Source: Hormiphora californensis (lineage: Eukaryota > Ctenophora > Tentaculata > Cydippida > Pleurobrachiidae). Taken from it: DNA of 64,000 nt. The position numbers and the translations under genes were made by a program. The stretch is taken from the NCBI GenBank assembly GCA_020137815.1, contig CM035357.1, positions 903,974 to 967,973 on the forward strand. The letters are read 5' to 3'. Of the stretch, positions 16,160-26,741 are shown in pieces (position 1 is the stretch's first letter; the number at the start of each line of letters is the position of its first letter). The notes beneath the pieces were generated by a model, which searched no databases, was not told the DNA's origin, and saw nothing but the letters and a program-made list of their open reading frames with translations.

Positions 16160-16585
16160 CATTCAATTAGAACTTGCACACTTTTTAGGCATCCTGCTTG
16201 TTGTTTTCCCCCAATGCTAACTACGTCATTTTCAGTGAAAGTCTGGGAGAAGTTGCTGAAATCTCCAACCCGACCAACCAACCTTATCACACCATATCCA
16301 CCACACAACCTTCTACCCACCAGAACTAACAGAACGATCGGGCGACTCCGTTTTAACTCCTCTCTTCCGTTATCAACATTGTCTTCACTTTTGGGTCCTG
16401 ACTTCACCATAACAGAAACAGCAGAGAAACACGTGTTTCTAATTGACAATGTTCCTGAAGATGATATACTCCGAGTAATGTGCCTGTTGCATGGAACATT
16501 GAAACAATTTGAACTTGGTAATTCAGCTGGGAAATTGCAGCAGTACAGCAGTACAGTGAACTCCGGGGCTGGGAGGTTATTTTGA
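14360..16585 (+). CDS. Unidentified multi-exon gene
   Basis: Exon 14360-14587 begins with ATG (MLSSTLSTLDQISSKRRKLD) and ends at GTATAC in phase 0. Exon 14679-14816 follows TTATAG in phase and would stop at TAG, giving a 121-residue product ending PPPIEFWSYL. Two further exons, 15715-15807 (VTVELAFQAPSFLHN) and 16236-16585 (VKVWEKLL ... VFLIDNVPEDDIL, ending GAGRLF-stop), join each other perfectly in phase 1. They could connect to exon 2 if it uses an internal GTGATG donor; otherwise they form a second transcript. I do not recognise the protein. A 53-bp GA tract (14958-15010) and another at 16087-16155 lie in the introns. Confidence 0.5.
14958..15010. repeat. (GA)n microsatellite
   Basis: Uninterrupted GA run of about 53 bp followed by a G-rich stretch, in an intron of the unidentified gene. 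Confidence 0.95.
15160..15245 (+). repeat. Short tandem duplication
   Basis: The phrase CAACCAATCTGCTGAAAATC followed by GTGCTGAAAACTG is present twice in tandem (about 15174-15205 and 15211-15243). Sequence related to CAGAATTTTCAGCA recurs at 14850-14890 and 15384-15400, suggesting a small local repeat family. Confidence 0.5.
16087..16155. repeat. (GA)n microsatellite
   Basis: GA dinucleotide run of about 65-70 bp, within the intron before the exon at 16236. Confidence 0.95.
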
Positions 16586-16759
16586 GCTAATGTAATTTTG
16601 ATTTTTTCTTTCTTTCGAACGAACTAAAATAGCAACTAATTTGGTTTTGTGTGTCACACACACACTGCAGTCACGCTGTGTGTGTGTGTGTAAAAACAGA
16701 ACAGTGCCACATACAAACTGTAATTGACAGGAAATGAAGTAGTAAATGTAGCAAACAGT

Positions 16760-16955
16760 GTCATCGTTGGGTAATGGGTGCCACTGGTTTGGATCACTTA
16801 TATCTGGGACCGGCTGGGACTGTAAACAGTCTCGTGACCGAGAACAGCTATATTTTCTGCTTTCTGGGGTACTCAGGCCAGGATGGTGTCATCTTTGGGT
16901 AGTGAGTGCTACTAAAGCTCTGGTTTGGATCACTTATATCTGGGACTGTAAGTTG
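16760..16955 (+). repeat. Imperfect direct duplication
   Basis: About 70 bp containing GTGTCATCGTTGGGTAATGG and TTTGGATCACTTATATCTGG is repeated at about 16880-16950 with small differences. No function is apparent. The surrounding 16.6-17.35 kb shows no gene that I can support. Confidence 0.6.
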
Positions 16956-17369
16956 AGAACAAGCTACCAACTCTCCACATCAAGGATGAGATCTAACACA
17001 TCAAACATACTACCAACCCCAATTGGAACCGAACGAAACAGTAAACACAGCTTGTTTTGTTCAAACCGGGGAAGGAGGGTCGAACAAGGCAAAACACAGC
17101 CTCGTGATCCAGACAACATATATTACAGTGCCGGGTTCACCATTAGATTTCTGCTGTCTGTGATCGTACCCAGAGATTGGTACACAGTGTGTGTTTGTAC
17201 AGTTGTCCCCCATAGTGCAGTATGTCTCACAGTGTAAAACAGGTATTGTTTGCTTGAGGTCTGTTTGTCTGTATACTGCACAATGTCTGACATCATAGTA
17301 TGCTGTTGCGCACGTCTTAATGGGCTTCCTGCTAGCGTGTACATTCTCTCTGTGAGTGTACATTCTCTC

Positions 17370-17646
<277 letters not shown>

Positions 17647-17649
17647 CAT

Positions 17650-18317
17650 CACTCCATCTTTTCGCTCTCACAGATGTCCTATTCAAATAATGGCCTGGGT
17701 ACCACGTTTGTATCATCGGACGTAGCAGTGAACCGGTGGAATGTTCGATAGTTTGTTCATCGCAGTTGCGTGATGGGCACCGGGGGCAAATGTAATAACA
17801 ACTGTCCCTATCTCTCTCTGTTCCTGATTAATTCGCACAAACATCCGCTAACTGTTACAATCAAGTATTTGGCGTTACGACGCGGCAGCGATGGAATTCA
17901 GTCTAAAAATAGCCATATTCACCAGGAAGCGCAATAGGAAGTATACGGGCAGGCGAGAGAGCAACGCAACTAGCAGACAAACGACTCGCAGGTAGAGTGG
18001 ATGGCGCGCGCCTGCGCTCTTAAACTCCGTGCGCGCTTCGTTTATCTAACCAGGGTGTGGCCCGAACCGGAAGGACGCGTCTTCCCCCGATAAGAACGTG
18101 TCCATGAGACGTTTTTTCGGCTTTTTAACGTCTCATGGGTGTCAGTTAGGGGTGGGAAGCCCGATTTCTGGTTTGAATGGAAAACCAATGCAACGCCGAG
18201 CAGATGGTACCCGTCTCTCGACCATGTACCATTTTTGGTAACGAAGTTACCCCTCTGTCGAGGGCATTGCGATAGTAAGGCACGTTTTAGCGTGCCCGCA
18301 ATGTAGGGGGAACTGCG
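17650..18317. other. Intergenic; one strong small hairpin
   Basis: No gene is seen. CCATGAGACGTT and AACGTCTCATGG (18102-18139) form a 12-bp perfect stem around a T-rich loop. A copy of a short dispersed repeat, GGTAACGAAGTTACCCC, lies at about 18236-18252. Confidence 0.5.
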
Positions 18318-18613
18318 TTAGGGGAAACTCTAACTGAATGGCATCCCATTAATGGGATCCCATCAACAGTAAAACTCTAACTGATAATGGACCACAGTGA
18401 TGGTTCTTTCTCTGTATTCTCTCTGTAGGCAGTACATCTATGTACTGCCTACAGAGAGAATACAGAGAAAGAACTATAGGGCATGCCCGGGCACGGGCGC
18501 GCACACAGAGAGAATACAGAGAAAGAACCATCACTGTGGTCCATTATCAGTTAGAGTTTTACTGTTGATGGGATCCCATTAATGGGATGCCATTCAGTTA
18601 GAGTTTCCCCTTA
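18318..18613. mobile_element. Nested fold-back element (about 290 bp)
   Basis: The outer arms (from GGGGAAACTCTAACTGAATG at about 18320 to its complement ending near 18610) are near-perfect reverse complements over about 110 bp. Inside lies a second, partly overlapping perfect hairpin, because TCTTTCTCTGTATTCTCTCT appears once and its complement twice. TTA flanks both ends. No coding potential beyond mirror frames. Confidence 0.75.
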
Positions 18614-19002
18614 CCAAGTACCATTTTGATTTAAACAAGAAAAAGACGGTAAATTTAAGAAATGGGTGCGTGGTAATTTCAATTATAATAGCAGTGGATA
18701 TCTTCGTACCAATATACTGAATTTGAATTTATCGAGAAATGTGTCTAAAATTATTAACGTAACGAAAATAAACTGTATAGTGTATACTCTAGTCATTCTT
18801 TAACTTGGTATTCCGCGACATAAGCAAGAAATGAGACAAGCACTCAATTATGACTCTTCACACATATAACTCGGTATAGCCACATAAAACAAGAGTCTCT
18901 ATCACGAATCAATTTGAAATCCCAATTAGCAATAATATTCTCCCTATCCAACTCAAATCCATCAAGGATATGTATTGCATAAAAACTCCCCTTCCTCGTC
19001 TA

Positions 19003-19034
19003 AGCAGCAACCTTCTGTCCAGCGGCAGCGGCCT
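19003..19034 (-). other. Possible alternative terminal exon of nucleobindin
   Basis: After a TTTCAG acceptor the minus strand reads QAAAAGQKVAA and a stop. No donor in the preceding Q-rich exon joins it in a convincing phase, so it may be an isoform-specific end or chance. Confidence 0.2.
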
Positions 19035-19118
19035 GAAACGGTTGGGTGTCATTAATTAGAAAGGGATAAACAATACAAATATTCCATGCAAAAAAAACAT
19101 GCAGTTTAGCAAAGCGTG

Positions 19119-19150
19119 GTTGCTATGGTAACACTGGTTGCTATGGTAAC
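19119..19150. promoter_or_regulatory. Tandem X-box-like motifs (RFX-type)
   Basis: Two identical 14-mers GTTGCTATGGTAAC lie at 19119-19132 and 19137-19150, separated by 4 bp. The sequence fits the RFX X-box consensus (GTNRCC, short spacer, RGYAAC-like palindrome). They lie just 3' of the nucleobindin stop, so the target gene is unknown. Confidence 0.4.
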
Positions 19151-19198
19151 ATTCCCCAAGAGATCAGAGTATCACATTCCGGTCCTCACATATCGCTC

Positions 19199-22100
19199 CT
19201 AAAGTTGCTGTTGCATCTGTTGCTGTTCCATTTGGAGCTGAACAACCCGTTGGGCCTCTTCTGCCTGCCTCTGCTGTTCCAATCTCTGGGCCTCCTCAAG
19301 CTGTCGTTGTTGCTCAAGTCTCTGTGCCTCTTCTTGTTGCCTCTGTGCTTCGATTTGTCTCTGTTGTTCCTCGATCTGTCTCTGCTGTTCCAGTCTTTGT
19401 TGCTCTTCAGCCTGTCTCTGTTGCTCAATCCGTTGTTGCTCTTCAATTTGTCTTTGAGCCTCAATTTGCCTTTGTTGTTCCTCTTGCTGCCTCTGTTGCT
19501 CAATCCTTTGTTGCTCTTCAGCCTGTCTCTGTTGCTCAATCCGTTGTTGCTCTTCGAGCTGCCTCTGAGCCTCAATTTGTCTTTGTTGTTCCTCTTGCTG
19601 CCTCTGGTGTTCGTCTAATTGCCTCTGTTGTTCCAGGTTTTGTTGCTAAGGAGGGTTAATTTAAAATCGTAATCCACCGCCCAATATCCTAGCGCTACGT
19701 GTCCTAGACAATCACTAAGTGAGTGGAGCGGTGCGGTGAGCTGCATACAGAGAGAGGGGGCCGGAATCAGAGACAGAGAGAGAGAGGGAGAGAGAGAGAG
19801 AGGGGCGGAATCAGAGAGAGAGAGACCCTTGTTGTGCGCGCCACGTCAACCCATCCCGCCCACAATCGTGTCGTGGCGCGTTACATCTACTCACCGGCAT
19901 GCGGCTAAATCTTGGTACAATAATTGGTACCAGCTGATCCTTGTTACAATATATGTTGCTACAGAGCTACCACCCCAATAACACTCAAACCCATCCCTGT
20001 TTCCCCAAACTCACCTCTCCAGCTGCAGCATCAGCTACAAGCTGTTTAGCTTTCTCAAGATCTTTAAATTTGTTAGCTGCCATGATTGCTTCTTTCAATT
20101 TCTCAGAATGTTCCTTCAGCATATCCATGTTAACCTTGCTTTCTTCCTCGTATTTCTTGATCTTCTCTTCCCTAAAGTAGGTGGGTTTAGTGAAAATTGG
20201 TGGCGATGTTACCCCGTTTCTTGCAGGCAATCTTTAAAACCGTAGATACTAGATTGGAGTGATACTTGGCACTTGCCTAGCTCGACCATCTTTCCGTACA
20301 AATGTAAAAGAGGGTTAGAACATAATAAAGTGATACTGGGATCAGAGAGAGGCGGGAAACGGAAGGAAGTGATACATAGTAGTTACCCTCATTTTATGAA
20401 ATAAAATGCGGTGTGAGCCACACAAGCAAAGCATGCCCTATTACCAAGCTAGAGAGGTGAAACAGAGAAAAGGAGAGATTTACTTAGACCTAAATTGTAA
20501 AAACAAACAAAATATGAATAGCTGCTAACTGCTAAGAAAAGTCAAGTATCGACACCTCGTGACCACGTGATTTAATAACTCAAGTATTGAGACCACGTGA
20601 TTTAATAACTATGGTACCTCGTTAGCGCCTCTTTCTTGGCCAACTCCTCCAGCTCCTTGGTATCTGTACTGTCCAGATTCTTCTCAAACTCACTCAACTG
20701 CGTTAGGGAAAATTGAGGAGTGTGTTACTTCTGGTTTCTTTTATTTTAAACAAATGAAACCAACCCGATAGCTGTGTGGAGGGGGAGTGACCCGAAATGT
20801 CTGTTTTTGAAGTTGTTAACTCGCGTCGTCTATGCCTGACCAAACTCTGAACCACGCGAGTTCACCACAGGCCAGAGGGGTCACTCCCCTCCACATGTCT
20901 CCACTGCGGACGGTGCCGTCAGGCCTACACAGCTGATCCAGACAACCCGATAGCCTCACCAAACCCCTCGTTCCCCTCACCCCTGAACCAGGAATCTCAC
21001 CCCCTAAACCCTCAACCCCTCATACCTCAGCCTCATCGAACAACTGATCATCAAACACCGTCTCCCAGGGATCATTATGATCGAACTCCTTTCCCTTGCT
21101 ATACTCTAGAAACTCTTCCAGTTGTATAAACCCATCTCCACTTGTGTCCATATGTTCCACAACGTGTTCCCTCATCCTCGCTACCTCCTCATACTTTTCA
21201 TCTTCTTCTACATCTTCCAGACCCTGGTGTGAGAGAGATGGTGTAATGGAGATGGAGGGAGGGAAGGGTCGAGGAAGGAGAGATAGGGGAGGGAGAGACG
21301 GTGTAATGAAGGGAGGGAGAGATGGTGTAATGGAGAGGGAGGGAGGGAGGGAGGGATATTAGGTTGCTTGTTATCCTTAATAAGGATTCCTTATCTTACT
21401 ACCTATCTCTAGGAGAGGTCCATGATACACCACACAAAATTTGTTTGCTTATTCGAGATACGACATATATAATTGATACTGTACAAATCAAGAGAGATTG
21501 AAAACTCACCTCAAATAATTCCTCGACCTCTTTTTCAAAGATGGCCTCCATCTCAAAGAGGTCCCACTCATTGTCCCCGTTCATGTCGTGCATCCGGAAG
21601 AAGGTCTTAGGATCAAATGTTTCCCTGTCAAATCCTTCCGCTTCCCAAACGTCCTGAAATGTAGGATGGGGTACAAAGTGTAGTGTGAACCACACAAGAT
21701 GGGGTTTCTTACTTTCTTGGCTGTTTCTCGAAAAATGTAACACTTAGATATTGGTAATGTTCAGCCTTCAGGGGTGGCGGAACCGAGGGGGTCCACTGTC
21801 AGAGATGATGACAGCATGACAGAGTGTGGTTCCATATGTTGCCTGGCTGGGGGTCGGGGGATGTGTATTATACCTGCAGTTGCTCCTTATTTCCAGGATG
21901 TTTCAGTTTCTGTCCATTGTCTTTCTTCTTTGTCTGTGCCTCCTCATCCAAAGCTTCCTGGACCTAAAGAGAGAGAGGAGGTAGAGAGGGAACCATTAGG
22001 AATCTAGGGAGGTCGAGATCATAGAAAGAGGGGGAGAGAAACAGGACACACAGAGGCAGATATCCAATCTCATCACCACACGGGAGAATTAGCATGATTA

Positions 22101-24499
22101 GGTAACCTAGCAACGCTAATCACTAATGTTTTCTCATTTCCGCTCATTTAGCTGTTATTTGTGGTGAGAGCGGTGGCGTGAGCCTAGTGACATCAAACTT
22201 TGTGAGAGAAAATTCAGAAAATAACAAACTTATTCAACATTTCTTACCTTTCTGTCATACTCATTCATGGCTCGCAGTGCCATTCGATGTTTTAGCTCCT
22301 TTTCCATTTCAAACTTTTTGAATTCCTTTCTACGTTGATCGTCCATCTGCTTCAACCTCTCGTGACGCTGAAAAGACAAACATTAAAGTACACCTCGCCA
22401 GATAAAAGTACTGGACAGCACAAATAAATTAAAGTGAGGAAGTTTAGTTTTCTGTTTTCACCTTCCCGCTGTATAATTATAATAGGAAGATTAAAACGTG
22501 TATTGTAATTTGTTACAAAATTCTGACCGATGGGCCATGTATTTCTATTTATCTCTGGAACTCCAGGAAGTACTAGTTGCAGTATTCTGTACACACTTAC
22601 TCCACCCCACCCCCCTTTATTATATTAACAACACCACAAACAATGCTTCCTACATACACTCAGCTCACGTGTTTATGGGATTAATATTTAAGGCCAGAGG
22701 GGGGGGTCGACGGGTTTTTTGGGGTGTTTTTTGAGGTATACGTTATATGAAAGCGCTGGGCAAGGCGGATCGATTAGAACAGACGTCATCGATGTTGCGC
22801 GCACCGTTTGGCCAAAATTTGGGGGTTAACATTTGGCCTATAATGGATGTTAACCCCTATAAATCAGGATTGGTGGGGTCTAGAACATCCATCATTGTAC
22901 CAAAGGCTTCGTCTTGTCTTGATACAACTTCCTGAAAAGTTTTATGTCGTTACTCCAACTACTTCTTGATTTTTTGGGGGTTTACAAAATATGCGGAAAA
23001 AGCCCTTTTTGCCTCTAATTTTGCTCTTTTTTGGGACATCCTGCCTAACTTCCTGAAATAACGGCTAGGACTCAGACCTTGCCGTTTGGCATAGTTGTTC
23101 TAGAGACCGTGTTCTTCAAATTTGGTGTAGCGATTTTTGATTAAGGCCCCCGTTCAAAAATTATAGGGGTTTACATAAAATTTTCATGGACAAAACAAAT
23201 GTTAACCCCTATAATTTTTGAACGGGGGCCTTAATCAAAAATCGCTACACCAAATTTGAAGAACACGGTCTCTAGAACAACTATGCCAAACGGCAAGGTC
23301 TGAGTCCTAGCCGTTATTTCAGGAAGTTAGGCAGGATGTCCCAAAAAAGAGCAAAATTAGAGGCAAAAAGGGCTTTTTCCGCATATTTTGTAAACCCCCA
23401 AAAAATCAAGAAGTAGTTGGAGTAACGACATAAAACTTTTCAGGAAGTTGTATCAAGACAAGACGAAGCCTTTGGTACAATGATGGATGTTCTAGACCCC
23501 ACCAATCCTGATTTATAGGGGTTAACATCCATTATAGGCCAAATGTTAACCCCCAAATTTTGGCCAAACGGTGCGCGCAACATCGATGACGTCTGTTCTA
23601 ATCGATCCGCCTTGCCCAGCGCTTTCATATAACGTATACCTCAAAAAACACCCCAAAAAACCCGTCGACCCCCCCCTCTGGCCTTAATATATAATGTGGT
23701 TTATGAGGCTGTTTAGTTCAAGAAACCAGCAAAAAAACAGCAAAAAAGAATATGTAATGTTTCAACTTCATCAAATAATGAGGACCAACTTCGTTCAGAG
23801 CAAACAGACACAAGCTCAATTTAGCAAATCAGTCAATGAGTGTGATTGGGTACTAACTTCATTCAGTAGATGTTTAAGATCGTCGTGTGTAAAAGTATAC
23901 AACTCTTCAGGAACATTGTCATCCATTTTGGCCTTCCGCAACTTCTGTTTGTACTCCATAATAATGTTTCGTTTTACCTGTGTGGGGGAATTGTAACGAT
24001 AACTCAGATATCAATTATCATTGGTTAATTCGGTTGATGATTAATTATATTATTCTATTATTAATCAATTAAACTATTCTCAGTTACTAATCAACTATTC
24101 TCTGTTAAACCTCGTCAAGTCTGCTCCGAATTTGGGGGTTGATCCGCCGGAGAGTTTTCTCGATGACTCCATTCTTAATATCTTCAGGCGAGGCATTCTT
24201 TAACAAGTTTACAATTTGAGGCTCGTGGCTAAAAACCTGAAAAACAGTTCTATCATTAATCAACTCCGTGTCATAATTGCCTTGTCCGATCCCCTCTCTT
24301 CATGCCCGGCTTTTACAAATTTAAAGGAGGGTTAGGAAAAGTGTGGTACAACTGATAAATAAGGTTTACTTACCAATAAAACTTGGTCAAGGTATCGTTC
24401 GTATTCTGATTTTGTAGGGATTACACTCTCATTGGCAGATACTAACACTATTGATAAACATAAAATCGACCATATCCTAATCATCCTGCAAGGCACCAT
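19199..24499 (-). CDS. NUCB: Nucleobindin (ER/Golgi EF-hand calcium-binding protein)
   Basis: Ten exons join in phase: 24499-24374, 24236-24111, 23977-23858, 22367-22248, 21963-21874, 21653-21510, 21223-21026, 20697-20618, 20171-20015 and 19645-19199, giving 535 aa. Features in order: a signal peptide (WSILCLSIVLVSA); the N-terminal helical region (SPEDIKNGVIEKTLRRINPQ); a Lys/Arg-rich segment; the family motif FDPKTFFRMHDMNGD with EF-hand 1 (DMNGDNEWDLFE); EF-hand 2 (DTSGDGFIQLEEF); a coiled-coil; and a long Gln/Glu/Arg-rich C-terminus. Human NUCB1/2 are about 420-460 aa; the extra length is the 148-residue Q-rich tail plus a 52-residue Lys/Glu coiled-coil exon. Family members bind calcium and G-alpha subunits in the Golgi, ER and secreted pool. 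Intron 3 contains a 1-kb fold-back element. Confidence 0.95.
20772..20896. mobile_element. Small inverted-repeat element (MITE-like)
   Basis: TGTGGAGGGGGAGTGACCC (from about 20773) is mirrored by GGGGTCACTCCCCTCCACA (ending near 20896), bounding about 120 bp inside a nucleobindin intron. It encodes no protein. Confidence 0.65.
22688..23687. mobile_element. 1.0-kb fold-back element flanked by TTAA
   Basis: Arms 22692-23171 and 23203-23683 are near-perfect reverse complements with a loop of about 31 nt. TTAA lies at both borders (22688-22691 and 23684-23687), followed inward by GGCCAGAGG on the left and its complement on the right. Mirror-image frames at 22747-22935 (+) and 23440-23628 (-) are by-products of the palindrome. 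It is inserted in nucleobindin intron 3, between exons 23977-23858 and 22367-22248. Confidence 0.85.
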
Positions 24500-24647
24500 G
24501 TTAGGAAATGTTGCTGTTACCGAGAGTCTCGGTCCGAGAGACTGCTCATTGACACCTCTTAGCTTTTATTTAGAGATAGACTACTGTCTCAGAACAGAGG
24601 ACTACAGTTTATTCATTTTTCCAATCAGGCGACTTCATAGTTAGTAG

Positions 24648-24823
24648 TACAGTCGGACCCCGATTTAGGGCCCCCCTATTTAGTGGCACCCCGATTTAGG
24701 GACAGGATTTTTTTCCCCCGATATAAGAAATTAACCTTATTTGACCCCGATTTAGTGGACACCCCGATTTAGTGGACAAGAGCCTTTCCCCCGAGGGTGT
24801 CCCTAAATCGGGGTCCGACTGTA
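24648..24823. mobile_element. Pogo/Tigger-like MITE, copy 1
   Basis: A 172-bp element (24650-24821) with terminal inverted repeats CAGTCGGACCCCGATTTAGG and its complement is flanked by TA on both sides, as for Tc1/mariner/pogo insertions. The internal part repeats CCCCGATTTAG several times. A related shorter copy is at 57616-57660. Confidence 0.75.
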
Positions 24824-25387
24824 TTTTAGCGAAGGCCCAAGGTAACGGTGATCTCAGATCTCTGTATCAGTCAAAATCAGCGCCTGCCACAGGCACACGA
24901 TGCAGGTCCTTTTGACGATGCAGGTCCTTTTGACGAATGACGAGGAACAGGGGAACGCGTATGAGGCCTGACGGGACCCAGGTCTGTTATAGCAAGTACC
25001 AAAGTACGATTTTGACAATGATGCACTTGCATAAGCTGCTGGCCCTATGATAAGGCAGGGCTTTACCAAAGAAATAATAAGGAACACTCAACACGTGTGC
25101 GGGTGGAGCAAAAATTTATGAAAAGTTGGAAAAAACATCTCGAAAAACAAAAAACATCTCAGAATTAGAATGCGCGTTGCAAATGCATCGCATTGTTAGT
25201 CAATTTAGCGCGTTACGTTATTTTTAAACTTGTGCGCATCATTTAAAGATTTAAAATCAAATGTGATCTGCTTTTGGGGCCAGATTTTAACGTTTTCCCG
25301 TCCAAGACGATTCTTGGAAAACCTAAAAGTCAGGGTGTTTTGAGCAGTTTTCAGCAGTCAGCACTCACGGTTGGCATGTCCCTATAG
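24824..25387. other. Intergenic, no gene seen
   Basis: The sequence includes a small tandem duplication of GATGCAGGTCCTTTTGACGA (about 24900-24938) and GCGC-rich AT sequence near 25170-25260. Nothing coding could be supported. Confidence 0.5.
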
Positions 25388-25536
25388 TCGGATTTTTTGA
25401 AGTTGTCACCCCAAAATGACCGCGCATGTGAAATTTATCAATTTTGACGCGCACACCACACGTTAACATGTGATGTGACGCGCAAAAACATTCCGCGCAC
25501 GAGAAGGGGGGTGACAACTTCAAAAAATCCGACTTT
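25388..25536. mobile_element. Inverted-repeat element, copy 1 of a family
   Basis: GTCGGATTTTTTGAAGTTGT at the left is mirrored by ACAACTTCAAAAAATCCGAC at the right. The interior contains CACGTTAACATGTGATG, then ACGCGCAAAA and TTCCGCGCACGA. The same interior occurs at 25728-25861 and 55258-55400. A deleted derivative of the outer part is at about 26237-26297. Confidence 0.75.
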
Positions 25537-25570
25537 ATTTCCCCTTGAGGAGGACTGAAGCGTAAAGTCC

Positions 25571-25722
25571 ATGAGGCCCCTCGGAAATGTTCAAGTCATG
25601 CACAATCAAGTCACGCCCACCAATCACAGCTCAGAACGCGCGAAGCACTCCGCGCGTTCTGAGCTGTGATTGGTGGGCGTGACTTGATTGTGCATGACTT
25701 GAACATTTCCGAGGGGCCTCAT
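25571..25722. mobile_element. Perfect 152-bp palindrome
   Basis: Arms 25571-25642 and 25651-25722 match base for base over 72 bp around an 8-nt loop (AAGCACTC). The outer end is ATGAGGCCCCTCGG. It lies between two members of another inverted-repeat family. Confidence 0.85.
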
Positions 25723-25727
25723 TTTTT

Positions 25728-25861
25728 TTCAACTGTTCACCCAAAAACTGAAATTTGATAAAAATTAGAATTTTCGTGGCGCGCGCTACACGTTAACATG
25801 TGATAGACGCGCAAAACAATTCCGCGCACGACTTTGGGGGGTGAACAGTTGAAAAAAATGG
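25728..25861. mobile_element. Inverted-repeat element, copy 2 of a family
   Basis: Ends are TTCAACTGTTCACCC and GGGTGAACAGTTGAA. The interior shares CACGTTAACATGTGATA, CGCGCAAAACAATTCCGCGC and GACTTTGGGGGGTGAACAG with 55258-55400, and the first two motifs more loosely with 25388-25536. Confidence 0.75.
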
Positions 25862-26337
25862 AGTATAGGCCAACATTCAGGGCTTTTAGGGTTAGGGCTG
25901 GGCGCTGGCATTCGGGTTGGGGTTGGGCCTTGCCCATGCCAATGCCTTGGGGCTAGGGCTTGAGATTTCCTACCAGATAAACTTTGAGTTAGTCGAAACG
26001 GTTGAGTAATTTTGATACAGGGTACTGTATTGGTAAACGGGTCTTTAAACACCCAGATCATAACAGCGCCCTGGATTCTTTGCCCGAACCAACCTCAAAA
26101 AAAGTAAAACTAGGCCCCTCGTTGGAGGCAGGAGGGTATTATAGTGTGTTGCTGAGTCCCTCATGTTTGTACCCAGTACACACTACCAGGAACCAAAATC
26201 GTGAAAACAGTTGCCTCAAAGAGACACCAATCATCATAAAGTCAGAATTTTCGACGTTGTCACCCCAAACTCAACAACTTCAAAAAACCCGACTTTACAT
26301 CAACTATGTTATTGAACTTTTAATATTGTTGCACGAT

Positions 26338-26462
26338 GCCAGTACCAGGAACCGACCGAATCAGGAAATACTGGTCCCTGATTGGCTGATAACCAGTCAC
26401 GTGACCTAAATAACGAGTTCTGACTGGTTGTTTACTTGTTTCGGTCGGTTCATGGCGAGTAC
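26338..26462. mobile_element. hAT-like MITE, copy 2
   Basis: Element 26346-26454 is nearly identical to 10262-10370, including CAGGAACCGACCGA and the CACGTGACC interior. It is flanked by GCCAGTAC (26338-26345) and GCGAGTAC (26455-26462), a 7/8 match to an 8-bp target duplication. Confidence 0.85.
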
Positions 26463-26741
26463 CATAATACCCATTTACGAAAGGTGTCAGCTATCATCAT
26501 GATAACATGGACAGAGGAAACCCACTAACTATAGTGCCAGCTCGCCAATCGTCACCATATGGGACACCCTGTATTTAGGCCGTGCCGTGAAAGTTTCACA
26601 CATTGTGCAGTATATATCGGGTTATGGTTCTAGCTCAAAGATCAGGAACGGGCTTTGAAGCTTGCATGACATGCTCACTAACATCCATATGCCAATATTT
26701 TATGTATTTCTTTAATTTTATATCTGCCCTTATATAGTATC

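Noticed and set aside
16758-17237. 159-codon plus-strand frame
   Set aside because: It is explained by a direct duplication and shows no family motif or splice context.
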